36,975 nt of DNA. Origin: Candidatus Woesearchaeota archaeon. Lineage in GTDB: Archaea; Nanobdellota; Nanobdellia; Woesearchaeales; UBA12501. Below are positions 1-6,975 of this stretch, in pieces. Location: contig WJJV01000094.1 in the NCBI GenBank assembly GCA_014729495.1, positions 1 to 36,975 of the forward strand, given 5' to 3'. Both the position numbers and the translations under genes were made by a program. The notes beneath the pieces are model-generated. The model was not told the DNA's origin. It searched no databases and saw only the letters and a program-made list of their open reading frames with translations. Numbering within the stretch: position 1 is the stretch's first letter; every line of letters starts with the position of its first letter.

Positions 1-425
1 GGTTTACTCCTAGCCTCTCCGATACGGTGCTGCTATCCCTATGTCGGAGAGGTGGCGCTCAACTTTGGGCTCTGTTAGGCAGCAACAAGGACGAATACTG
101 AGTGTAGAGGGAAAACCAGTTACGTAAGTTCTGGTTTTCCCTTTACGAGTAGGGCAAATTGCGAAGCAATTTGACCGTGTATGAGTCCATTGTTGTTGCT
201 GCCGTAAAGACAATAGAATATCACTGATGATATATGAATCCAATGTTGCTGCTGCCTCCCTATAAGTTATAAGATTTCCTTTTTGGCCGTCTGCTGCCAG
301 TATTGTTGTTGCAAATGCAGAGCTTTTGCAACTAAGAAAATGCAAAGCATTTTCTGTTGCTGCCTACTTTAAAATAGAACTATCTCCACTTCCATTGTTG
401 CTGCTGCCAGAATATAGTTTAAGAA
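1..425 (-). repeat. Dispersed structured repeat, copy L (cut by window edge)
   Basis: This gene-free stretch is one of three related copies (others at 17028-17830 and 26250-26700). Read on the minus strand it contains, in order: several GGCAGCARCAACA-type units 45-75 nt apart, a perfect hairpin (335-355, AGAAAATGC arms), a second hairpin (308-332, GTTGCAAA/TTTGCAAC), the multibranched core (78-203), and a terminal module with CCTCTCCGA arms (14-22 and 44-52). The segment around 1-200 is nearly identical to 26416-26610. It lies just downstream of the PfkB kinase gene in the same orientation and could enter its transcript. A 111-codon open frame crosses it, but the frame is not kept in the other copies, so I treat it as non-coding. 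No transposase is present. The element probably continues beyond base 1. Confidence 0.85.
78..203 (-). repeat. Multibranched core hairpin of copy L
   Basis: The outer stem GGCAGCAACAA (78-88) pairs with TTGTTGCTGCC (193-203), and is extended by GGAC/GTCC. Two perfect hairpins sit inside: GGGAAAACCAG (109-119) with CTGGTTTTCCC (131-141), and CAAATTGC-GAA-GCAATTTG (155-173). The same architecture occurs at 17240-17370 with different but still complementary stems. Whether it acts as RNA or as folded DNA is unknown. Confidence 0.8.
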
Positions 426-431
426 GATACA

Positions 432-1421
432 TCAAATCTTACTGATCTTGACATCAGGACAATTCTTCATGTCCTTCAAGGCCTGGCTCCATGAGAGCAG
501 CCTGTTCTTTGCGCCATGGTGCTGAATGACGCTCTCTGCCTGGACAAGCCCCAGCTTCATGCAGAACTCAATATCCTTATCCTTGATTATTCCTGTGACA
601 AAGCCTGATGCGAATGCGTCTCCTGCTCCAGTTGTCTCTACAACCTCTATGTCTCTTGACTTTATGGAGTAGATGTTGATGCCATCAGAACAGAATGCGC
701 CTTTTGAGCCCTGTGTTATGACTAAGATCTTAGGTCCGAGCTTCCTGATCTCAGATAGCAGTGTGTTGATATCAGTATCATAATCCATACCAGCAAGTAT
801 CGAAGCCTCTTCCTTGTTGAATATCAGCACATCTGTCTTCTTGAGGCAGGGCTTGAGCTTGCTCTTGCCTTTCTCTACCTCATATGTGCTGGGATTGAAA
901 GCTACCTTTATCTTGTTACCCAGGGCATATTCCATGAGCTTAAGGGATGTCTGGAATGATTTTCCAATCATTGAAGAGAAATAGAAGCACTTTGCCTTAA
1001 GCTTATTCTTGTTCAGTCTGCTGAGGTCAAGCTTGCTGCTCGCCTCCTTGTAAGCAAGGATGGTGCGGTCATGTTTCACACTGTCAAGGATGACAGAGTA
1101 ATTTGTCTTGTCATCTGATTTTGTTCCTATGAAATCAATGCCATGCTTCTTCAGGTCCTGGACAACCATCTCTCCATTCATGTCATCTCCTATATTGCCG
1201 CAGTATGCTGTCTTAAGGCCCAGTTTGGAGAAACTCGCAGCAGTATTGGTTCCACCTCCGCCTGTGGTGAAGTTGAGATCCTTTATGAGCATCTTTGATC
1301 CAAGAGGATAACATGTCAGAAATTCCTCTGTCTTGTGGTGCTTTGCCTTAACAACCTTATCCTTGTGGGTGTTCACAAATACATCAACAGTCGCAGAACC
1401 TATTGTTATTACATCATACAT
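432..1421 (-). CDS. PfkB-family carbohydrate/nucleoside kinase
   Basis: A cytosolic sugar or nucleoside kinase of the ribokinase/PfkB family, which transfers the gamma phosphate of ATP to a substrate hydroxyl. The 329-residue length is normal for the family. Visible signatures are the N-terminal glycine-rich substrate-binding segment GGGGTN (54-59), the NKEEA motif (202-206, the NxxE metal site) and the C-terminal ATP/anion-hole motif TTGAGDAF (263-270), with D268 as the expected catalytic base. The substrate cannot be told from motifs; ribose, adenosine and fructose-6-phosphate are all handled by relatives. The ATG start has an AGAGG Shine-Dalgarno-like stretch 7-8 nt upstream, and an AT-rich box (about 1464-1477) suggests its own promoter. 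The stop is directly followed by the structured repeat, which lies in the same orientation. Confidence 0.93.
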   Translation of the reverse strand: MYDVITIGSATVDVFVNTHKDKVVKAKHHKTEEFLTCYPLGSKMLIKDLNFTTGGGGTNTAASFSKLGLKTAYCGNIGDDMNGEMVVQDLKKHGIDFIGTKSDDKTNYSVILDSVKHDRTILAYKEASSKLDLSRLNKNKLKAKCFYFSSMIGKSFQTSLKLMEYALGNKIKVAFNPSTYEVEKGKSKLKPCLKKTDVLIFNKEEASILAGMDYDTDINTLLSEIRKLGPKILVITQGSKGAFCSDGINIYSIKSRDIEVVETTGAGDAFASGFVTGIIKDKDIEFCMKLGLVQAESVIQHHGAKNRLLSWSQALKDMKNCPDVKISKI

Positions 1422-1517
1422 ATTGAGCCTCTTTTATTGCTTTGCTGGAGATGAAGAGAGAAGCATACTTTAAAAAATTTATGAAAAAAAGAAAAAAATG
1501 GTATCTTCCATCCGTGT

Positions 1518-1919
1518 CTATTTCTCCTCAGCCAGCTCCACAATCACCTTTACAGCGACTATAAGAACTGCAGGCACGAGGAATATTATCAGGTATGTCA
1601 GCATTGACCTGAGGAATGCTCCGCTGCCGAACACGAACTTGTCTATTGTCAGTGAGACAACATTCATTGCAGGCGCGACAACCATCAATGCTATGGCTGC
1701 AATCAGGAATTCAGACATTTCCTTGTGCTGGATGTTAAGCAGACCTATTATCAGTCCGAGTATAACCAGGACGAACATTATCCTAAGGCTCCAGCTTGGA
1801 GATATCTGCTCTGAGAAAAGTCCCAGAACTAAAGCCAGAATCACTCCGATAAGAAAGGAGTAATGGCCCACCTTCCTGTTGACTCCTAGAACAGACGGTT
1901 TACTCTTTTTCTTGGCCAA
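1518..1919 (-). CDS. Small four-helix membrane protein
   Basis: A hypothetical integral membrane protein of 133 residues. It opens with a basic cytoplasmic tail (AKKKSKPS) followed by about four hydrophobic segments: roughly 20-36, 45-61, 70-90 and a C-terminal one ending in VELAEEK. I recognise no family. The start is TTG at 1919 rather than the upstream ATG at 1952, because a perfect GAGGTGAT Shine-Dalgarno sequence lies only 2-3 nt before the TTG, and the promoter at 1977-1990 would start transcription around 1955. It forms a single-gene unit, divergent from topoisomerase I. Function unknown. Confidence 0.75.
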   Translation of the reverse strand: MAKKKSKPSVLGVNRKVGHYSFLIGVILALVLGLFSEQISPSWSLRIMFVLVILGLIIGLLNIQHKEMSEFLIAAIALMVVAPAMNVVSLTIDKFVFGSGAFLRSMLTYLIIFLVPAVLIVAVKVIVELAEEK

Positions 1920-1976
1920 ATTATCACCTCTATTTGTTTGTTGAAAACACAATTATCAATGATTAAGCTGCTGTTG

Positions 1977-1990
1977 TTTATAAATATTTT
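1977..1990 (-). promoter_or_regulatory. TATA box of the small membrane protein gene
   Basis: TTTATAAATATTTT reads as a near-ideal archaeal TATA element, about 60 nt before the TTG start, leaving room for a ~35 nt leader carrying the GAGGTGAT ribosome-binding site. Confidence 0.65.
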
Positions 1991-2120
1991 GCAAATGCCG
2001 GGTGTGTGTTGAAGCCAGAGTCAATCTCATCAGATCAGCTGCAGGCTGGCTCAAGCAGCCCAAGCGATTGATATCAGCACTTATTGCCATCATGAAATAT
2101 ATACTCAAAAATACATAATC

Positions 2121-2137
2121 CAAAAGTTTTTTATATC
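2121..2137 (+). promoter_or_regulatory. BRE/TATA promoter of topA
   Basis: CAAAAG followed by TTTTTTATATC matches an archaeal BRE plus TATA box. Transcription would start near 2160, ahead of the GGTGA ribosome-binding site at 2161-2165. Confidence 0.7.
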
Positions 2138-2171
2138 AAGCCCTAAATTCCTTGATTTCTGGTGAGATAAT

Positions 2172-4403
2172 ATGTCTTACGAACTCATAATAACAGAGAA
2201 GCCGCAGAGTGCCAAGAAGATCGCTGATGCTCTTTCTGACGGCAAGCCTATAAAGAAAGACATAAACAAGGTTCCCTATTATGAGATTACTCATGGCAAG
2301 GATGATATTGTCATAGGTTCTGCAGTAGGACATCTTTACGCGCTTGAGGAAAAGGACAAGAAAGGCTGGACATATCCTGTGTTTGATGTTGAATGGAAGC
2401 CAGCATACAAGGTCAACAAGGCAGCCAAGTTCTCTTCAAAGTATGTCACTGCATTGAAGAAACTCTGCAAGGATGCAGACAAGATAACAGTCGCTACAGA
2501 CTATGACATTGAAGGAGAAGTGATAGGGCTTAATGTTGTCAGGCATATCTGCAAGAAGAAGGATGCCAGAAGGATGAAGTATTCAACCCTCACTAAGGAA
2601 GAGCTGAGGAAATCATATGATGATGTATCCCCCCATCTTGACTGGGGCCAGGCAAATGCAGGAGAGACAAGGCATATGCTTGACTATTATTATGGAATTA
2701 ATCTCTCAAGAGCGTTAAGCCTTTCAGTAAAGGCAGCAGGAAGCTTCAAGATTCTCAGTGCAGGAAGGGTGCAGGGGCCTGCGCTCAAGATAGTGGTTGA
2801 TAGAGAGAAGGAGATAAAAGCATTCAAGCCAGAGCCTTTCTGGCAGATAGAGCTGCACGGAAAAACAAAAGAGACTCCTATAACAGCCAATCATATTGAG
2901 GACAAGTTCTGGGACAAGAAGAAGGCTGATGATGTCATGAAGAAAGTGGACGGCCAGAAGGCATTCATAGACAAGACAGACAAGAAGCAGTTCAATCAGG
3001 CACCTCCAAACCCGTTTGATCTTACATCAATGCAGATTGAGGCGTACAGGACAATGAAGATGTCTCCTAAGGAGACTCTTGCTATTGCACAGGAGCTGTA
3101 TCTTGCAGGACTCATATCCTATCCAAGGACATCTTCCCAGAAGCTTCCTCCAAGCATAGACTACAGAAAGATACTCACAAACATCCAGAAGCAGCAGTTC
3201 TACAAGGCATTTGCTGACAAGCTTCTATCAAAGTCAAGTTTAAAGCCTAATGAAGGAAAGAAGTCAGATCCTGCGCATCCTGCAATATACCCTACAGGAA
3301 ATATAGCCCACATTGACGGAAGGAAGGCAAAGCTGTATGATCTCATAATGAGAAGGTTTCTCGCTACATTCGGGGATCCTGCTGTAAGAGAGACTGTCAC
3401 AATAACAATAGATGTAAACAACGAGAAGTTTATAACAAAAGGCACAAGGACAATAGAGAAGGGATGGCATGAGTTCTACGGCCATTTTGTCAAGATTGAG
3501 GAAGAGGAACTGCCTGTTGTTGAGAAAGGTGAGGAGATCCAGGTAGATGATATTGAGATGCTGGAGAAAGAGACCCAGCCGCCGAAGAGATACACACCTG
3601 CTTCCATTATCAAGGCGCTTGAGAAGAAAGGTCTGGGAACAAAAGCGACAAGAGCATCCATAGTTGATGCATTGTATGGCAGGGGATATATCATTGACAA
3701 GGCAATAAAAGCGACAGACCTTGGCATAAAGACCTGCGAGACATTGCAGAAGTACATGCCCACAATCCTTGACGAAGAGCTTACAAGGTATTTTGAGGAA
3801 GAGATGGATCATATAAGGGAAGGCGAAAAGAAGGGACAGAAAGTTCTTGATGAAGCAAAGACTATGCTCAATGAGGTGCTGACAGATCTTAAGACCAAAG
3901 AGAAGCAGATCGGCAAGGAACTTCTTGAATCCCATAAGGAATCTCTTGCCAAAGCAAGCTATATCGGGCCCTGCCCTAACTGTAAGGATGGGATCCTTGA
4001 GATCAGGAAGGGGAAGTTCGGAAGGTTCATAGCATGCAACAATTATCCTGATTGCAAGACAACATTCTCCCTGCCGAACAAAGGCATGGTGAAATCACTC
4101 AAGAAGGAATGCCCTGAATGCGGGATGGCTTTGATAAGCATACAGTATCCAAGGAAAAGGCCTCAGGAAGTATGCATAAACCCCGAATGTCCTTCAAAGA
4201 AGATTGATGAGGAAAAGGCAAAGGCAGAGGAAAAGCCATGTCCTAAATGCGATGATGGAAAGCTGATAGTCAGGAAGTCTATGTACGGCTCATTCTTAGG
4301 GTGTTCTAACTATCCAAAGTGCAGGTACACAGAGAAGCTTACTGAGATTGCAGAGAAGCAGGAGAAGGAAAAGGTTGAGAAGGCTGTTGAGGATAGCAGT
4401 TAG
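2172..4403 (+). CDS. topA: DNA topoisomerase I (type IA, archaeal)
   Basis: Relaxes negatively supercoiled DNA by transient single-strand cleavage through a 5'-phosphotyrosine. The N-terminal TOPRIM domain shows the first glutamate in ITEKP (E9) and the metal triad DYDIEGE (D110, D112, E114). The active-site tyrosine is in LISYPRTSS (Y317, with R319). The C-terminus carries three CxxC zinc-ribbon units beginning near C601, C647 and C690, with the topoisomerase-type FGRFIACNNYPDC pattern in the first and SFLGCSNYPKC in the last. The length of 743 residues is normal for an archaeal enzyme with tandem zinc ribbons, and the gene is intact. The ATG has GGTGA seven nucleotides upstream. It is transcribed alone and faces the convergent lipoprotein gene downstream. 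Confidence 0.97.
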   Translation: MSYELIITEKPQSAKKIADALSDGKPIKKDINKVPYYEITHGKDDIVIGSAVGHLYALEEKDKKGWTYPVFDVEWKPAYKVNKAAKFSSKYVTALKKLCKDADKITVATDYDIEGEVIGLNVVRHICKKKDARRMKYSTLTKEELRKSYDDVSPHLDWGQANAGETRHMLDYYYGINLSRALSLSVKAAGSFKILSAGRVQGPALKIVVDREKEIKAFKPEPFWQIELHGKTKETPITANHIEDKFWDKKKADDVMKKVDGQKAFIDKTDKKQFNQAPPNPFDLTSMQIEAYRTMKMSPKETLAIAQELYLAGLISYPRTSSQKLPPSIDYRKILTNIQKQQFYKAFADKLLSKSSLKPNEGKKSDPAHPAIYPTGNIAHIDGRKAKLYDLIMRRFLATFGDPAVRETVTITIDVNNEKFITKGTRTIEKGWHEFYGHFVKIEEEELPVVEKGEEIQVDDIEMLEKETQPPKRYTPASIIKALEKKGLGTKATRASIVDALYGRGYIIDKAIKATDLGIKTCETLQKYMPTILDEELTRYFEEEMDHIREGEKKGQKVLDEAKTMLNEVLTDLKTKEKQIGKELLESHKESLAKASYIGPCPNCKDGILEIRKGKFGRFIACNNYPDCKTTFSLPNKGMVKSLKKECPECGMALISIQYPRKRPQEVCINPECPSKKIDEEKAKAEEKPCPKCDDGKLIVRKSMYGSFLGCSNYPKCRYTEKLTEIAEKQEKEKVEKAVEDSS

Positions 4404-4447
4404 CATTAGATTTCTAAGAGATTATCATGGGTCTTATAAGTGTATTA

Positions 4448-4487
4448 ACTTTTTCTATCTCTAAGGAAAAAACTAAAAAAAGAAAAC
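4448..4487. terminator. Bidirectional T-tract terminator region
   Basis: Between the convergent topA and lipoprotein genes the plus strand carries a T5 tract (4450-4454), and the minus strand carries long T tracts (complement of the A-rich 4463-4487). Archaeal intrinsic termination depends on U-rich tracts, so this is a plausible shared terminator. No strong hairpin is needed or seen. Confidence 0.45.
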
Positions 4488-4495
4488 AAAGATTA

Positions 4496-5884
4496 TCAGC
4501 TTACCTCAAGATTGGATACAATCACAGAATTGTTGAACAATCCAACTCCAATCACTCCCATCTCTCCAAGGCTTATGCTTCCGCTGGAATATTTCATGTC
4601 ATCATAGGCTTTTGCATAAGTCAGATCCCTGATATCAACAGTCTCTGTCTGAGGAGTTATGCTTGCGATCTCAAGTATGTGGGTGCTTCCATCATAGCAT
4701 GCCATAAGCATAACCTGTTCAAGATCACTCATTGCTGTTCCGCTGCAGGTTGAATTAGGAGCATAGAGCAGTCTCCCGTTGCAGTTGCCTGCAGTGTAGT
4801 CATCTCCAACAGTTATTGTGCTGTTGAAAAGGTAGAATGGTATTGTGACCTTCTTGTTCTCCAGGTTAAGGAAGCTGACTTCAGCATCATTGCCGTAAGC
4901 ACCAAAGCTTATGTCAGAAGAACTTCCTGTTGCAGTAAGAGATCCATTCAGTGTCTGAATTGTTACAAGGTTTTCTCCTACATAGACCTTGGCTGAACTT
5001 CCGCCAATGCTTATCCGGACATCACTGCAACTGAAGGTAGCTGTGTCATTGACTTGGGTGGTGTTCTCCTCAGATGTTGCATTTCCTATGCAAGCACCTC
5101 CCTCACAGCCGTATGGGCACTCAACCAGAGTCTTGTTGTAGTCACCCTCTTTTGTGCATGTGAACTCATAAAGTTTTCCTGTAGCAGGGTCACAAGCATC
5201 CCACATAGCAAAGGTGCCCTCTGAATCTTTTGTCAAACCCTGTGTGTAGATTTCAAATCCTCTGTCAGAATCCTTGCATTCGGTTAAATTGGTTGTTTCA
5301 TTCACTTCAGTGGAGTTTGTTGTTTCCTGGCAGCTCTGATTGTATTCTGCCACATAGCTGTCATATTCTGTCTTTAAGCTCTCTGCTTCAGCAATAGCTT
5401 TGTCATAAGCAGTCTTAAGCTCTGATATCTTGTTTTTTATAAGTGTGCAATCATCTATATCTGTGCCAGGACATCCCTTGCTTGCCATCACATCAAAAGT
5501 GACATTTGTCCTTCCAAGATGCCTTGTGAACTGCTCGTAAAGGAAAGCGCAGTTATATCCCCTGCTTATAAGCAGATTCCTGAATGAACTATAGGTATCT
5601 GTGTAATAATCATTCTTAGGGGCAATACCTTGGGGAACAGCAGACGGGGTGCTGCAGTCTTTTGACAGCATTACATCCTTTGTCGCAGCAAATCTTCCAT
5701 AATGTATTGAGTAAGTTCTTACCAGATCTTCGCATGTGAATGTGCTGTATCTTTCAAAAATAGTATCATATTCTATTGAAGTGAATGCATCTCCTGCGAT
5801 ATCTTCATCTGTCTCGCAGCCAGATGTCATAAACATTCCAATAAGAACCATGCAAGAAATAATCATCAATCCTATTCTTTTCAT
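4496..5884 (-). CDS. Secreted lipoprotein with internal Cys repeat
   Basis: A 462-residue exported protein of unknown function. The N-terminus has a signal peptide ending in a lipobox-like MTSGC, so C23 is the likely lipid anchor. Two segments of the N-terminal half look duplicated: C51-x3-L...GR...DVMLSKDC (to C77) and C112-x2-L...GR...DVMASKGC (to C138). Both have exactly 26 residues between the flanking cysteines. A coiled-coil-like stretch (about 145-185) leads into an Asn/Thr-rich linker with many N-glycosylation sequons, then a cysteine-rich module (ECPYGCEGGACIG) and a beta-rich C-terminal domain. GAGGTG lies seven nucleotides before the ATG. Neighbouring genes also encode envelope proteins. 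I cannot name the family. Confidence 0.8.
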   Translation of the reverse strand: MKRIGLMIISCMVLIGMFMTSGCETDEDIAGDAFTSIEYDTIFERYSTFTCEDLVRTYSIHYGRFAATKDVMLSKDCSTPSAVPQGIAPKNDYYTDTYSSFRNLLISRGYNCAFLYEQFTRHLGRTNVTFDVMASKGCPGTDIDDCTLIKNKISELKTAYDKAIAEAESLKTEYDSYVAEYNQSCQETTNSTEVNETTNLTECKDSDRGFEIYTQGLTKDSEGTFAMWDACDPATGKLYEFTCTKEGDYNKTLVECPYGCEGGACIGNATSEENTTQVNDTATFSCSDVRISIGGSSAKVYVGENLVTIQTLNGSLTATGSSSDISFGAYGNDAEVSFLNLENKKVTIPFYLFNSTITVGDDYTAGNCNGRLLYAPNSTCSGTAMSDLEQVMLMACYDGSTHILEIASITPQTETVDIRDLTYAKAYDDMKYSSGSISLGEMGVIGVGLFNNSVIVSNLEVS

Positions 5885-6008
5885 AAAAACACCTCGTTTG
5901 TAGTTTAATTATAGCTGGTCTGATCTTATTATTGATATTAAATATCAAAAATGTCCAGACCATAAAAGAAAATATTAATATGTTATTTAAATTTTTCTTA
6001 AATCCTGC

Positions 6009-6812
6009 TCAGATAAGGCTCTGCTCTATTGCAGCAGCAAGCACAACAAGGATGACTCCCACTGTGAGCAGGATGAGCGCGTCAGTCAGAACATGGTAGA
6101 ATCTTTTTGAGTGAAGCTTCTCCCTCAGCACTGCTTTTGAGACAACCCCTCCGACAATCGCTGCAGAAAAATAGCTTACTGCTTCAGTTACCAGATGAGG
6201 CAGTGAAGGAAGCAGGATGAGAAAGAATGCAATGAATGGATTTGTTCCTTCGATGAAAGCTGATTCTCTTGCGATATAGCCAAAGACAATCCCCCATACA
6301 CTCGCATTCCATGTTATGAATAGTATGGCTCCTGCGCCATAGATAAGAGAAAGGAGCAGGCATACAAGAAGCACAAGGAGATTGTTGAGAAGTATTGACA
6401 TAAAAACTCCTGAATTGAATGCCTGGCCTGTTATGCCAGCCACTCTAAGCTGTGCAGGGAAAAGCTTGATCACAAGCATATCCGGAAGCACAACTGCTGT
6501 GAATGCATAGACAAAGAACACTCCAAGGAACATGAATATGTATATTATGAATATGTCCTTATGGTCCTTGAACAGCTGCCAGATATTGAGCTTCTTCTCT
6601 CTTATCTCTACATTCTCCTCATCCTGCAGAAGCCTGTTCAATGAGGGAATCAATAATATAGATGTGAATGCGACTGCCATAAGGCCTGTACTTGCTCCGA
6701 ATATGAGCCTTGCGCTCACTATCCCAATCAATGAATAGGCCACTCCAAGAAGAAAAGCAGAGCTGGGCTTCTTCTCTATCCACGAGGCCTTGAATATCTG
6801 CTCAAACACCAT
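6009..6812 (-). CDS. SpoIIM-like (stage II sporulation M/DUF95) membrane protein A
   Basis: A polytopic membrane protein of the SpoIIM/COG1300 type, widespread in archaea and of unclear role there. It has five or six hydrophobic helices, a conserved NNLLVLLVCLLLSLIYGAG segment, and the PHLVTEAVSYFSAAIVGG motif typical of the family. It is a paralogue of the protein at 9726-10568: both share the WIEKKP/WIEHRP opening, an FKDHKDI/FREHKDI loop, the GAGAI motif and the GGVVSKA motif. I place the start at ATG 6812 because the paralogue begins with the same MV-x-E; the in-frame ATG at 6839 adds nine residues and cannot be excluded. The two paralogues flank the large surface protein gene, which suggests a shared envelope function (inference). 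Confidence 0.85.
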   Translation of the reverse strand: MVFEQIFKASWIEKKPSSAFLLGVAYSLIGIVSARLIFGASTGLMAVAFTSILLIPSLNRLLQDEENVEIREKKLNIWQLFKDHKDIFIIYIFMFLGVFFVYAFTAVVLPDMLVIKLFPAQLRVAGITGQAFNSGVFMSILLNNLLVLLVCLLLSLIYGAGAILFITWNASVWGIVFGYIARESAFIEGTNPFIAFFLILLPSLPHLVTEAVSYFSAAIVGGVVSKAVLREKLHSKRFYHVLTDALILLTVGVILVVLAAAIEQSLI

Positions 6813-6869
6813 CTTTTGACTGAAGTGGGTATAATTCATATATAACTCTTTCTTAAAAAAAGAGACAAC

Positions 6870-6922
6870 CGAAAGATTTAAATACTACATCTACTATTCT
6901 AGTATACGAAATCGTAAACTAG
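6870..6922. promoter_or_regulatory. Divergent promoter with operator-like palindrome
   Basis: CGAAAG plus ATTTAAATAC (6870-6884) is a good BRE/TATA for the rightward surface-protein gene; the palindromic TATA could also serve the leftward SpoIIM gene. Transcription to the right would start near 6905. A near-perfect inverted repeat, CTAGTATACGA-AA-TCGTAAACTAG with one mismatch per arm, spans 6899-6922 exactly over that start. This is the expected place for a repressor operator. The regulator is unknown. Confidence 0.6.
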
Positions 6923-6975
6923 GGTATTATTGTTAAAGAAAAGTTTTGGGTTTGCGGTCTTGAGGAAGCTAAAAA

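Noticed and set aside
10..345. A 111-codon open frame on the minus strand across repeat copy L
   Set aside because: The equivalent frame is broken in copies M and R, it crosses perfect hairpins, and it has no ribosome-binding site or recognisable protein features.
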